A stretch of DNA of 64,000 nucleotides from an uncultured bacterium (GTDB lineage: Bacteria > Gemmatimonadota > Gemmatimonadetes > Longimicrobiales > RSA9): positions 1 through 64,000 of the forward strand of contig CALBZE010000061.1 in NCBI GenBank assembly GCA_937889645.1, read 5' to 3'. Position 1 is the first letter of the stretch, and each line of letters begins with the position of its first letter. A program made the position numbers and the translations under genes. This document shows positions 50,966-59,389 of this stretch, one piece after another. The notes under the pieces were generated by a model that made no database searches, was not told where the DNA came from, and was given only the letters and a program-made list of their open reading frames with translations.

Positions 50966-50994
50966 TTGACGCGCCCGTGCGTGGCGCGTAACTT
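50966..50994 (+). promoter_or_regulatory. Promoter of the rex operon
   Basis: TTGACG (50966-50971) and TAACTT (50989-50994) are separated by 17 nt. The start of transcription is expected near 51001, inside the Rex operator. Confidence 0.7.
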
Positions 50995-50996
50995 GT

Positions 50997-51014
50997 TTGT
51001 GAATGCTTTCACAA
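50997..51014 (+). promoter_or_regulatory. rex: Rex operator, perfect inverted repeat
   Basis: TTGTGAA-TGCT-TTCACAA is a perfect 7-bp inverted repeat matching the known Rex site (TTGTGAA N4 TTCACAA). It begins 3 nt after the -10 box and covers the expected transcription start, so Rex bound here would block its own operon when NADH is low. Confidence 0.9.
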
Positions 51015-51050
51015 GGAACCCCCCAGGTCTTGCCGGTCCAGCATCAGAAG

Positions 51051-51716
51051 ATGAAGAAGGTGGCGGAACCGACGGTCGCGCGGCTTTCGGTCTATTTGCG
51101 GGTGCTCAACGAAAGCCTCGAGAACGGCGAACGGACGATCTCGAGCGACGAGCTGGCGCGACGGTCCGGGACGACGGCGGCGCAGGTGCGCAAGGACCTG
51201 TCGGCGTTCGGGACGTTCGGGAAGCGGGGGCTGGGGTATTCGGTGCCGGAGCTGGTCGAGGCGCTGCGCTCGATCCTGGGGTTGCAGCGGACGTGGCGGG
51301 TGGCGCTGATCGGCGCGGGGAAGATCGGGCAGGCGCTTTACGGGTATCAGGATTTCCGGCGGCAAGGGTTCCACATCGAGGCGGTGTTCGACTCGGACCC
51401 GGCGAAGATCGGGCAGAAGTGGGACGGGGTGGTGGTGCGGTCGGAGCGGGAGTTGGAGGCGGGGCTGGCGGAGAAGTCGATCGACATCGTGATCGTGGCG
51501 GTCCCGGCGTCCGCCGCGCAGGAGGTGGTGGATCGGGTCGTGCGTGCGGGCGTGCGCGGGATCCTGAACTTCGCGCCGGTGCAGTTGCGGGTCCCCGCGG
51601 GTGTCGCGTTGAAGAACGTGAACATGGCGGTGGAGATCGAAGGGCTCTCGTACGCGCTGGCGAGCGGGGGCGCCCGGCGCCGCGTGTCGCCGGTCGAACG
51701 CAGATCGGAAGAGTGA
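51051..51716 (+). CDS. rex: Redox-sensing transcriptional repressor Rex
   Basis: Rex senses the NADH/NAD+ ratio; NADH releases it from DNA. The 221-residue protein has an N-terminal winged helix (TVARLSVYLRVLNESLENGERTISSDEL, AQVRKDLSAFGTFGKRGLGY). A Rossmann domain with GAGKIGQALYGY follows, then the conserved VPASAAQEVVDRVVRAGVRGILNFAP. ATG 51051 is chosen. An upstream in-frame ATG at 51003 is unlikely because it lies within the operator at the expected transcription start. The operator and promoter directly upstream indicate autoregulation. Arginine deiminase follows after 9 nt. Confidence 0.96.
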   Translation: MKKVAEPTVARLSVYLRVLNESLENGERTISSDELARRSGTTAAQVRKDLSAFGTFGKRGLGYSVPELVEALRSILGLQRTWRVALIGAGKIGQALYGYQDFRRQGFHIEAVFDSDPAKIGQKWDGVVVRSERELEAGLAEKSIDIVIVAVPASAAQEVVDRVVRAGVRGILNFAPVQLRVPAGVALKNVNMAVEIEGLSYALASGGARRRVSPVERRSEE

Positions 51717-51725
51717 GGTGGTGGC

Positions 51726-52967
51726 ATGGAAACCTCGAGGGTGCGGGTGACATCGGAGATCGGACGGCTGCGCGGCGTGATCTGCCATACGCCGGGCGCG
51801 GAGCTCCTGGCCGTCACGCCGTCGACGCGCGAGGATTTCCTGTACGACGACATCATCGACCTGGAGCTGGCGCGTAAGGAGCATCATCGGTTCAAAGCGA
51901 TCCTGTCGCGGTTCTGCGAGGTGTACGAGGTTCGTGATCTCCTGGAGGAGATTGCGGACCTGCCGGAGGTGCGTCCGTTCCTGATCGAGCGGGTCATGGA
52001 CGTGGCGCGGTCGGAGCCGCTGGCGCGCCAGCTGTTGGAGATCCCCGCGGCGGAGCTGGTCTCGCTCTTCATCGAGGGGCGGGAATCGGAGGAAGGGCCG
52101 CTGCAGGAGGTATTGAACGCGGCGAGTTACGACCTGCCGCCGTTGCCGAACCTGTTCTTCACGCGAGACGCGGCGATGGTCGTGAACGACGGCGTGATCA
52201 TCGGCTCGATGAAGTTCACGGCCCGGTGGACGGAAGAGATCCTGATGAAGGCGCTCTTCACGTACCATCCGCTGCTGGGGAACAGCGGGCTGATCTACGA
52301 CGGCAGCGAGGAGCGCCGGGCCGGGTACACGATCGAGGGCGGCGACGTACACGTGCTGCGCCCCGACCTGGTGATGGTAGGGCTGTCGCAGCGCTCGAGC
52401 CCCGGCGCGTTCGACACGATAGCGGACCGGCTCGCGCGCGCCGGCGTGAAGGACATCCTGGCGGTCGTGCTCCCGACGGACCGGGCGATGATCCACCTGG
52501 ACATGATCTTCACGATGATCGACCGGGAGCGCTGCGTGATCTTCCCGCCGAGCTTCGTGGGGCCGGACCGGTGTGCGGTGTTGCACTACCGCGCGGGGCG
52601 GCGCGGGATGCGGGAGATGCCGAACCTGTTCGCGGCGCTGCGGGAGGTGGATTTCCCGCTGGAGCCGGTGTTCTGCGGCGGAGACCGGCGTATCTTCCAG
52701 GAGCGCGAGCAGTGGTCGAGCGGGTGCAACTTCGTGGCGGTGCGGCCGGGGCTGATCCTGGGCTACTCGCGCAACGAGCACACGTACGCGGAGCTCGAGC
52801 GTGAGGCGGGCTACCGGATCGTGAACTCGATCGACTTCCTGACCGGGGACGTCGAGCTCGAGGACGACGAGAAGGCGGTCATCACGTTCGAGGGCGCGGA
52901 GCTGGTACGGGGCGGCGGCGGCGCGCGGTGCATGACCCTGCCGATCATGAGAGACGACATCTGGTGA
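51726..52967 (+). CDS. arcA: Arginine deiminase
   Basis: ADI hydrolyses arginine to citrulline and ammonia. All catalytic motifs are visible in the 413 residues: FFTRD (D148), EGGD (E204-D207), HLD (H257-D259) and the nucleophile at about C402 in GGGGARCMTLP. ATG 51726 has AGGTGG upstream. The gene shares the rex promoter/operator, so is probably induced when NADH is high (low oxygen), which fits the pathway's use in anaerobic ATP supply. However, no ornithine carbamoyltransferase or carbamate kinase gene is nearby, so the later steps must be encoded elsewhere or be absent. Confidence 0.93.
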   Translation: METSRVRVTSEIGRLRGVICHTPGAELLAVTPSTREDFLYDDIIDLELARKEHHRFKAILSRFCEVYEVRDLLEEIADLPEVRPFLIERVMDVARSEPLARQLLEIPAAELVSLFIEGRESEEGPLQEVLNAASYDLPPLPNLFFTRDAAMVVNDGVIIGSMKFTARWTEEILMKALFTYHPLLGNSGLIYDGSEERRAGYTIEGGDVHVLRPDLVMVGLSQRSSPGAFDTIADRLARAGVKDILAVVLPTDRAMIHLDMIFTMIDRERCVIFPPSFVGPDRCAVLHYRAGRRGMREMPNLFAALREVDFPLEPVFCGGDRRIFQEREQWSSGCNFVAVRPGLILGYSRNEHTYAELEREAGYRIVNSIDFLTGDVELEDDEKAVITFEGAELVRGGGGARCMTLPIMRDDIW

Positions 52968-53623
52968 ACGGAGCCGAGAACGAGGTTGCGATCGGGGCGG
53001 AGCCGCTGCGGTCGCTCGAGTACGTCGTCGTCGACGTGGAGACCACGGGGGGCGGCGCCGCGCGCGGCGACCGCGTGACCGAGGTCGCGGCGATCCGCGT
53101 GCGCGGGACCGGCGAGATCCTGGACGAGTTCACGACGCTGGTGAACCCGGAGAGGCCGATCCCTCCGTTCATCACGCAGCTCACCAACATCACCGACGAG
53201 ATGGTGCGCGACGCGCCGCGCTTCGGCGAGATCGCGGGCGAGGTCCGGCGATTGCTCGCGGGCGGGGTGTTCGTCGCGCACAACGTCGCCTTCGACTGGG
53301 GATTCCTTCACCACGAGCTGGAGCGCGCGACGGGCGTGGGGCTGGAAGGGCGGCGGCTGTGCACCGTGAAGCTGGCGCGGAAAGTGGTGCCGGAGGTGGC
53401 GAGCCGCTCGCTCGGCGCGCTCTCGGAGTACTTCGGGATCGACAACGACGCGCGGCACCGCGCCTTCGGCGACGCGCGGGCCACGGTCGAAATCCTGATG
53501 CGGCTCCTCGAGCGGGTGGAAGGGTACGAGATCACGAACTGGGCGGAGCTGGAGAAGCTCCTCGCGAGCCGGCGTCGCCGGCGGAAGAGGAGCGCGCTCC
53601 CGCGATCCATCGAGAACATATGA
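52964..53623 (+). CDS. DEDDh 3'-5' exonuclease (DNA polymerase III epsilon-like)
   Basis: The 219-residue protein shows the DnaQ-type motifs: VVVDVETTGGG (Exo I, D and E), VAHNVAFDWGFL (Exo II) and HRAFGDARATVEIL (Exo III, H and D). It could be the proofreading subunit or a separate repair/RNA exonuclease; a C-terminal basic tail (RRRRRKRS) is unusual for epsilon. GTG 52964 overlaps the arcA stop in a GTGA, and its own stop overlaps the next start in an ATGA. Confidence 0.88.
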   Translation: MNGAENEVAIGAEPLRSLEYVVVDVETTGGGAARGDRVTEVAAIRVRGTGEILDEFTTLVNPERPIPPFITQLTNITDEMVRDAPRFGEIAGEVRRLLAGGVFVAHNVAFDWGFLHHELERATGVGLEGRRLCTVKLARKVVPEVASRSLGALSEYFGIDNDARHRAFGDARATVEILMRLLERVEGYEITNWAELEKLLASRRRRRKRSALPRSIENI

Positions 53624-54498
53624 TGACGGTCGACGACCTGCCGCTGCGCCGCACGCGCGAATTGGGCCGGTTCCGGCTGCACGCACTGGAGGCGGGACTC
53701 CAGCGTCTCGACGGCGGCGCGATGTTCGGCGTGGTGCCGAAGCCGCTCTGGGAGCGGCGCATCGCCGCGGACGAGCGGAACCGCATCCCGCTCGCCATGC
53801 GTTGTCTGCTTGTCGAGACGCCGGACGCGCTGATCCTGATCGACAACGGGGCGGGGAACAAGGAGGACGCGAAGTTCCTCGACATCTACGGGATCGAGAA
53901 CGCCGGCTCGCCGACGCGGCTCGAGGACGCGATCCGCGACGCGGGCTTCTCGCCGGACGACGTCGCCTACGTCATCGACACGCACCTGCACTTCGACCAC
54001 GCGGGCGGGAACACGTACCGGGACGAGGAGGGGCGGGTCCGGATCTCGTTCCCCCGCGCGCGCTACGTGGTGCAGCGCGGCGAGTGGGAGTGGGCGCATC
54101 TCAAGAACGAGCGGATCCGCGCGAGCTACCTGCCGGACAACTTCGACCCCGTAGAGGCGGCCGGGCTGTTCGACTTCGTCGAGGGCGAGCACGAGCTGCT
54201 CCCCGGCGTCCGGCTGGTCCCGACGCCGGGTCACACGCCGCACCACCAATCCGTCATCCTCAGTTCGGAGGGGGAGACGGCGTGCTTCCTGGCGGACCTG
54301 GTCCCGACGTCCGCGCACCTGCCGCTCCCGTGGATCATGGGGTACGACGTCGAGCCGCTCGTCACGCTGGAGAGCAAGCGGAAGATCCTCGGGCGCGCCA
54401 GGGAGGAGGGGTGGCTCCTGATCTTCGAGCACGACCCGCGCGTGGCGTGGGGCAGGCTCGATCCGAAGGAGGAGCGGCCGACGTTGATCGAGGAGTGA
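53620..54498 (+). CDS. Metallo-beta-lactamase-fold hydrolase
   Basis: The 292-residue protein has the zinc motif HxHxDH (IDTHLHFDHAGGNTY) and later TPGHTPHHQSVIL and LADLVPTSAHLPLPW. It has the overall layout of lactonase-like MBL hydrolases (AHL lactonase/AttM neighbourhood). The substrate cannot be read from sequence. ATG 53620 overlaps the exonuclease stop in an ATGA, with a second ATG next to it. It is the last gene of the rex-arcA-exonuclease unit. Confidence 0.88.
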   Translation: MMTVDDLPLRRTRELGRFRLHALEAGLQRLDGGAMFGVVPKPLWERRIAADERNRIPLAMRCLLVETPDALILIDNGAGNKEDAKFLDIYGIENAGSPTRLEDAIRDAGFSPDDVAYVIDTHLHFDHAGGNTYRDEEGRVRISFPRARYVVQRGEWEWAHLKNERIRASYLPDNFDPVEAAGLFDFVEGEHELLPGVRLVPTPGHTPHHQSVILSSEGETACFLADLVPTSAHLPLPWIMGYDVEPLVTLESKRKILGRAREEGWLLIFEHDPRVAWGRLDPKEERPTLIEE

Positions 54499-54623
54499 CA
54501 GTGGTCCGAGGCGTGACCCCGGCCCCTGGCCTGGAGGCGGATCGGTTCGTATCTTCCCGCGGCTCCGCATCGATGCCCTGGCGGATGATTTCGTGGCCAC
54601 TGGCTGATCGTAGGAGATAGATC

Positions 54624-55835
54624 ATGGCAGACGCAGCACGCACACCGGTGATCGTCGGCGCGGCGCGCACGCCGATCGGCCGATTCCTCGGCGGGCTGGC
54701 GCCGCTCTCGGCGCCGGAGCTCGGCGGCATTGCGATCCGGGCGGCGATCGAGCGCGCGGGGATCGACCCCGCCGAGATCGACGACGTCATCCTCGGCAAC
54801 GTGGTCTCGGCCGGGCTCGGGCAGGCGCCGGCGCGCCAGGCGGCGATCCGGGGCGGCGTCCCGGAGTCCGTGGGCGCCATGGGCGTGAGCCGCGTCTGCG
54901 GCTCCGGGCTCATGGCCGTCATGCTCGCGGCGCAGGCGATCCGTGCCGGGGATGCCAAGCTCATGGTCGCGGGCGGGATGGAGTCGATGTCCAACGCGCC
55001 GCACTACCTGCGCGGCTACCGCGACGGGATCAAGTTCGGCACGCAGCAGGTCGTCGACGGGCTGATCCACGACGGGCTGTGGTGCGCGTTCCATGAGTGC
55101 CACATGGGCGGGCACGCCGAGTACACGGCGTGGAAGGCCGGGATCACGCGCGAGGAGGCCGACCGCTTCTCCCTCGAGTCGCACCGGAAGGCGATCGCGG
55201 CGATCGACGCGGGGAAGTTCCGCGAGGAGATCGTCCCGGTCGAGATCGCGGGGCGCAAGGGCGCGGTCGTGATCGACACGGACGAGCCGCCGCGGCGCGA
55301 CACGTCGATGGAGGCGCTGGCGAAGCTGAAGCCGGCGTTCCTGAACGACATGCCGCCCGAGGTGACGAACCCGGTCGTGACGGCGGGGAACGCGCCGGGG
55401 CTGAACGACGGCGCGGCGGCGGTGGTCGTGGCGAGCGAGGAGTACGCGAAGGCGCACGGGCTGCCGGTCCTGGCGCGGATCAACGCGTACGCGACGGGCG
55501 CGGTCGCGCCGCGGGAGCTGTTCTTCGCCCCCGTCCGCGCGGTCCGGCGCGTCATGGAGAAGGAAGGCACGACCATCGGCGACTACGACCTGATCGAGGC
55601 GAACGAGGCGTTCGCGGTACAGGCGCTGGCCGACGGGAAGGAGCTCGGCTGGGATTGGGACCGGGTCAACGTGCACGGCGGCGCGGTCGCGCTTGGCCAC
55701 CCGATCGGCGCGTCGGGCGCCCGGATCCTGACCACGCTGCTCTACGCTCTCAAGGATCGCAACGCGAGCCGCGGCCTGGCCACGCTGTGCCTCGGCGGCG
55801 GCGACGCCGTTGCCCTCTCGGTGGAAAGGGTGTGA
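54624..55835 (+). CDS. Acetyl-CoA acetyltransferase (thiolase)
   Basis: The 403-residue thiolase has the acylated Cys C92 in GVSRVCGSGLMAVML, the GHP histidine H359 in GHPIGASGARIL and the second Cys C389 in TLCLGGGDAVAL. Length and motifs fit the biosynthetic/degradative acetoacetyl-CoA thiolase family. It could work with the 3-hydroxyacyl-CoA dehydrogenase and acyl-CoA dehydrogenase encoded 2-3 kb downstream. ATG 54624 has GTAGGAGA upstream. The 125-nt gap before it holds a -10-like TATCTT at 54550 without a good -35. bioY starts 2 nt after the stop. Confidence 0.95.
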   Translation: MADAARTPVIVGAARTPIGRFLGGLAPLSAPELGGIAIRAAIERAGIDPAEIDDVILGNVVSAGLGQAPARQAAIRGGVPESVGAMGVSRVCGSGLMAVMLAAQAIRAGDAKLMVAGGMESMSNAPHYLRGYRDGIKFGTQQVVDGLIHDGLWCAFHECHMGGHAEYTAWKAGITREEADRFSLESHRKAIAAIDAGKFREEIVPVEIAGRKGAVVIDTDEPPRRDTSMEALAKLKPAFLNDMPPEVTNPVVTAGNAPGLNDGAAAVVVASEEYAKAHGLPVLARINAYATGAVAPRELFFAPVRAVRRVMEKEGTTIGDYDLIEANEAFAVQALADGKELGWDWDRVNVHGGAVALGHPIGASGARILTTLLYALKDRNASRGLATLCLGGGDAVALSVERV

Positions 55836-55837
55836 CG

Positions 55838-56434
55838 ATGACGAATCTGGTGCTACAGCTCCGCAGGATCGCCGGGATCGAGGTGGTCGCGAACCGCGCC
55901 GCGCGGCGCGTCGTGATGGTGGCCGCCTTCGCGCTGCTGACCGCGCTGAGCGCGTACGTCGCGGTGCCGATCCCCGGGACGCAGGTGCCGGTCACGCTGC
56001 AGACGCTGGTCGTCGTCCTCGCGGGCGCGCTCCTCGGTCCCGGGCTGGGCGCCGCTTCCCAGGTGACGTATCTCGCCGCCGGGATGCTCGGCGCGCCGGT
56101 CTTCTCGGGTGGCGCGGCGGGGATCGCATGGCTGCTGGGTCCGACCGGCGGCTACCTGCTCGCGTTCCCGGTCGCGGCCGTCGTGGCGGGCGCGCTGGCC
56201 GGCCGTAGCGGTGCGAACCGGATCGTCGCGACGGTGAGGCTCGGGCTCGCGCTCGCGGCCGGCGCGGCCGTGATCCTGGTGGGCGGCGCGTCGCAGCTCG
56301 CGATCATTACGGGGGATGCCGGGGCGGCCATCGCGCTCGGCGTCGCGCCATTCCTGGTAGGCGAGGTCGTAAAGCTCGCCGTGGCGGTAGTGATCGCCGC
56401 GCGGCTGCGCAATCGGACCCTCGAGCTGGTCTAA
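55838..56434 (+). CDS. bioY: Biotin transporter BioY (ECF S component)
   Basis: The 198-residue membrane protein matches BioY: VPIPGTQVPVTLQTLVVVLAGALLGPGLGAASQVTYLAAGMLGAPVFSGG-type region (in two conserved blocks), then GGYLLAFPVAA and, in the last third, FLVGEVVKLAVAV. BioY binds biotin and works with a shared ECF energising module or alone. It is directly downstream of thiolase and ends in a strong terminator. No biotin-operon operator is visible. Proximity to acyl-CoA enzymes may reflect the need for biotin in carboxylases. Confidence 0.92.
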   Translation: MTNLVLQLRRIAGIEVVANRAARRVVMVAAFALLTALSAYVAVPIPGTQVPVTLQTLVVVLAGALLGPGLGAASQVTYLAAGMLGAPVFSGGAAGIAWLLGPTGGYLLAFPVAAVVAGALAGRSGANRIVATVRLGLALAAGAAVILVGGASQLAIITGDAGAAIALGVAPFLVGEVVKLAVAVVIAARLRNRTLELV

Positions 56435-56457
56435 CCGGCTCGAGGGTCTTTTCGTCG
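56416..56457 (+). terminator. Strong hairpin terminator overlapping the end of bioY
   Basis: GACCCTCGAGC (56416-56426) pairs perfectly over 11 bp with GCTCGAGGGTC (56438-56448) around an 11-nt loop that contains the bioY stop. The tail is TTTTCGTCG. The CPBP gene's ATG (56458) begins immediately after the tail. Confidence 0.85.
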
Positions 56458-57372
56458 ATGGGTTCCGGCCGCGCGTCGGTCCTCATCGCGAACGGCACGC
56501 TGCGCGCGCCCTGGAGGATCCTGCTCTTCCTGGGGCTCGGCTTCGTGCTGTACGTCGCGGGGAGCCTCGTCGCGGTGACCGTGTTCGGCCCGCCGGGCAC
56601 GGGGAAGACCCTGCTCTTCTGGCAGGCGATCCCGCTCGTCGCCGCGCTCGGCGCCGGGTGGGTCCTGCTCGCGGCGGTCGACCGCCGGCGCCCGGGCGCG
56701 CTAGGCTTCGCCTGGACGTCGAACACGGTCCGCGAGATCTGGGCGGGGCTCCTGATCGGCGGCGGCGCGCTCGCGGTCGTGGTCGGCGCCCTCGCCGCCG
56801 CGGGGTGGATCGGCTTTGCCGCGGACGAGGGGACCGCGGGGGTGTACGTCCGGACCCTGGCCCTCGACCTGGCGGCGTTCACCGTCGCGGCGGCGTTCGA
56901 GGAAGCGGCGTTTCGCGGGTACCCGTTCCAGGTGCTGACGCAGGCGATCGGCCCGGTCGCAGCGACGCTGCTCGCCAGCGCGGCGTTCGCGGTCGCACAT
57001 CTGGGGAACCCGAACGTGACCGCGATCGGGCTGCTCAACATCTTCCTCGCCGGCGTGCTGCTCTCGGCCGCGTACCTCCGGACGCGGAGCCTCTGGTTCG
57101 CGACCGCGGTGCACGTAGGGTGGAACTGGACGATGGCGTCGCTCTTCGATCTGCCGGTGAGCGGCCTCGGGTTCTTCAACACGCCGCTCTACGACGTGGC
57201 GGAGACGGGGCCGGACTGGATGACGGGCGGCCCGTTCGGCCCCGAGGGCGGACTCGGCGCGACGGTGGCCTTCGCGCTGGCGCTCGTCGCCGTGCAGCGC
57301 CTGCCCGGGCTCGACGAGGCGCCGGAGATGCGCGAACTCGAGCCGCTCGTGGACCGGCGGGCGGCCGCTTGA
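56458..57372 (+). CDS. CPBP/CAAX-like intramembrane metalloprotease
   Basis: The 304-residue protein has about eight membrane helices. The CPBP motifs are EEAAFRG (EExxxR), then FAVAHLGNPNV and HVGWNW, which supply the metal-binding residues. Bacterial members are linked to bacteriocin immunity or processing of prenylated or small membrane proteins, but most are uncharacterised. The ATG lies at the end of the bioY terminator tail, so either it is read by readthrough or its promoter overlaps bioY; later starts are possible. The C-terminal 100 residues include a soluble loop (YDVAETGPDWMTGGPFGPEG). Confidence 0.88.
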   Translation: MGSGRASVLIANGTLRAPWRILLFLGLGFVLYVAGSLVAVTVFGPPGTGKTLLFWQAIPLVAALGAGWVLLAAVDRRRPGALGFAWTSNTVREIWAGLLIGGGALAVVVGALAAAGWIGFAADEGTAGVYVRTLALDLAAFTVAAAFEEAAFRGYPFQVLTQAIGPVAATLLASAAFAVAHLGNPNVTAIGLLNIFLAGVLLSAAYLRTRSLWFATAVHVGWNWTMASLFDLPVSGLGFFNTPLYDVAETGPDWMTGGPFGPEGGLGATVAFALALVAVQRLPGLDEAPEMRELEPLVDRRAAA

Positions 57373-57397
57373 TAGACGGAATAGGAGGGATTGGATC

Positions 57398-58249
57398 GTG
57401 GACGTTCGTCGGGTGGCGGTGATCGGCGGTGGCACGATGGGCAACGGGATCGCCCACGTCTTCGCCCAGCATGGATATGAGACGGTCCTGATCGATGTCG
57501 CGGAGGACCGGCTCGAGCGTGCGGTCGCGACGATCGCCGCGAATCTGGACCGCCAGATCAAGAAGGGCACGCTGGAGCCCGCCGCCAAGGAGGCGACCCT
57601 GGGCCGGATTCGGACCGCGACGTCGCTCGACGCCGCGGCCGGGACGCAGCTCGTCGTCGAGGCGGTGCCCGAGAAGCTGGAGATGAAGGTCGAGATCTTC
57701 CGCGCGCTGGACGAGAAGACCGCGCCGGAGGCGATCCTGGCATCGAACACGTCGTCGATCTCGATCACGGAGCTGGCCCGCACAACGTGTCGTCCCGAGC
57801 AGGTCATCGGGATGCACTTCATGAACCCGGTTCCCGTCATGCAGCTCGTCGAGGTGATCCGGGGCCTGCAGACGTCGGACGAGACGACGGCGACGGTCAT
57901 GGAGCTGTCGCGCGCGCTCGGGAAGACGCCGGTCGAGGCGAACGACTTCCCGGGCTTCGTCTCGAACCGCATCCTCATGCCGATGATCAACGAGGCGATC
58001 TACTGCCTGATGGAGGGTGTGGCCGAGGCGGAGGCGATCGACACCGTCATGAAGCTCGGTATGAACCACCCGATGGGCCCGCTCGCGCTGGCGGACCTGA
58101 TCGGCCTGGATACGTGCCTTTCGATCATGGAGGTGCTGCATCGGGACCTGGGGGACGACAAGTACCGCCCGTGCCCGCTCCTGAGGAAGTACGTCGCCGC
58201 CGGGTGGCTGGGCCGCAAGACGGGCCGGGGCTTCTACGCTTACGGGTGA
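57398..58249 (+). CDS. 3-hydroxybutyryl-CoA dehydrogenase
   Basis: The 283-residue enzyme has the NAD site VIGGGTMGNGIAHVFAQHG, the catalytic region SNTSSISITELA ... GMHFMNPVPVMQLVEVI and DFPGFVSNRILMPMINEAI. The C-terminal domain has MNHPMGPLALADLIGLDT. It oxidises (S)-3-hydroxyacyl-CoA or reduces acetoacetyl-CoA. It lacks any enoyl-CoA hydratase fusion. GTG 57398 has TAGGAGG upstream. It is followed after 7 nt by an acyl-CoA dehydrogenase gene, making a beta-oxidation or butyrate-type pair. Confidence 0.95.
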   Translation: MDVRRVAVIGGGTMGNGIAHVFAQHGYETVLIDVAEDRLERAVATIAANLDRQIKKGTLEPAAKEATLGRIRTATSLDAAAGTQLVVEAVPEKLEMKVEIFRALDEKTAPEAILASNTSSISITELARTTCRPEQVIGMHFMNPVPVMQLVEVIRGLQTSDETTATVMELSRALGKTPVEANDFPGFVSNRILMPMINEAIYCLMEGVAEAEAIDTVMKLGMNHPMGPLALADLIGLDTCLSIMEVLHRDLGDDKYRPCPLLRKYVAAGWLGRKTGRGFYAYG

Positions 58250-58256
58250 CGGTCCG

Positions 58257-59357
58257 ATGAACGAAGAGCTGGAGCAGGTCCGATCGCTGGCGCGGGAATT
58301 CGCGGAGGCCGAGCTGCGGCCTCACGTCGAGACGTGGGACCGCGAGCGTCGGCTCGACCCTGCGGTTCTGTCGCATCTGGCCGAGCTCGGCTTCTTCGGG
58401 ATGCGCGTCCCCGAGGCGTACGGCGGGATGGAGTTCGACCTCCCGACGTACGTCGCGGTGCTGGAGGAGCTGTCGTGGGGCGAGCCGTCGGTGGCGCTGA
58501 CGGTCTCGATCCACAGCGCGTTCGCGGTCGAGGCGATCCTGCGCCACGGGACCGAGGCGCAGAAGGAGCGCTGGCTCGGCCCCCTCGCCGCGGGCGAGGT
58601 GATCGGCTGCTTCGCGCTCTCGGAGCCGGAGGCCGGCTCCGACGCGGCGTCGATCCGGACGCGCGCCACGCGCGACGGCGACGGATGGGTCCTGACGGGG
58701 ACCAAGAAATGGGTGACGAACGCGCGGCTGGCCGGGCTCGCGGTCGTGGCGGCGCGGGTGGACGATAAGATCGCGCTCTTCCTGGTCCCGACGGACAGCG
58801 CGGGGTATGAGGTCACGGGCGTCGAGACGACGATGGGGCTGCGGCCGATCGAGGTCGCGACCGTCGAGCTGCGCGACGTCCGGCTCCCGGCCGACGCGCT
58901 GCTCGGCGACCCGACGCGCGGCTTCCACTACGCGATGGAGTCGCTCGACATCGGGCGCCTCGGGATCGCCGCGCAGGCGACCGGGATCGCGCGTGCCGCG
59001 CTCGAGCACGCCGTGCGGTACGCGGGCGAGCGCGAGCAGTTCGGCCAGAAGCTCAATACATTCGAGGGCATTCAGTTCAAACTCGCGGACATGGCCACCC
59101 GGGTCGAGGCCGCGCGGGCGCTGGTCGGCGCCGCGGCGCGGTCGCCGTCGACGCGCGCTTCGGCCATGGCCAAGGTCTTCGCGAGCGAGACGGCCATGTG
59201 GGTCACGACCCAGGCCGTCCAGGTGTACGGTGGCTACGGCTACATGCGCGACTATCCGGTCGAGAAGCTCATGCGCGATGCCAAGGCCACCGAGATCTAC
59301 GAGGGCACCAACGAGATCCTGCGCGTCGTGATCGCGCGCGAGTTGTACCGCTCGTGA
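58257..59357 (+). CDS. Acyl-CoA dehydrogenase (short/medium chain)
   Basis: The 366-residue flavoprotein has FGMRVPEAYGG, the FAD/acyl signature CFALSEPEAGSDAASI, the GTKKWVTNA element, QFGQKLNTFEGIQFKLADM and the C-terminal IYEGTNEILRVVIARELYR, whose glutamate in YEGT is the catalytic base of this family. It oxidises acyl-CoA to enoyl-CoA and passes electrons to ETF. Likely partners are the upstream dehydrogenase and thiolase. Chain-length preference cannot be judged; a butyryl- or isovaleryl-type role fits the adjacent leucine-type dehydrogenase. A T7 run after a small palindrome (59358-59380) separates it from the next gene. Confidence 0.94.
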   Translation: MNEELEQVRSLAREFAEAELRPHVETWDRERRLDPAVLSHLAELGFFGMRVPEAYGGMEFDLPTYVAVLEELSWGEPSVALTVSIHSAFAVEAILRHGTEAQKERWLGPLAAGEVIGCFALSEPEAGSDAASIRTRATRDGDGWVLTGTKKWVTNARLAGLAVVAARVDDKIALFLVPTDSAGYEVTGVETTMGLRPIEVATVELRDVRLPADALLGDPTRGFHYAMESLDIGRLGIAAQATGIARAALEHAVRYAGEREQFGQKLNTFEGIQFKLADMATRVEAARALVGAAARSPSTRASAMAKVFASETAMWVTTQAVQVYGGYGYMRDYPVEKLMRDAKATEIYEGTNEILRVVIARELYRS

Positions 59358-59389
59358 CCCGCGCGGGAGCACATTTTTTTGGAGAGATC

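Noticed and set aside
51003..51050. Upstream ATG for rex
   Set aside because: It sits inside the Rex operator, at the expected transcription start; ATG 51051 gives the family's normal length.
59358..59380. Intrinsic terminator before the leucine-type dehydrogenase
   Set aside because: CCCGCGCGGG followed by a T7 run looks suggestive, but the palindrome has no loop and the T run is six bases away and directly abuts the ribosome site, so I left it unannotated.
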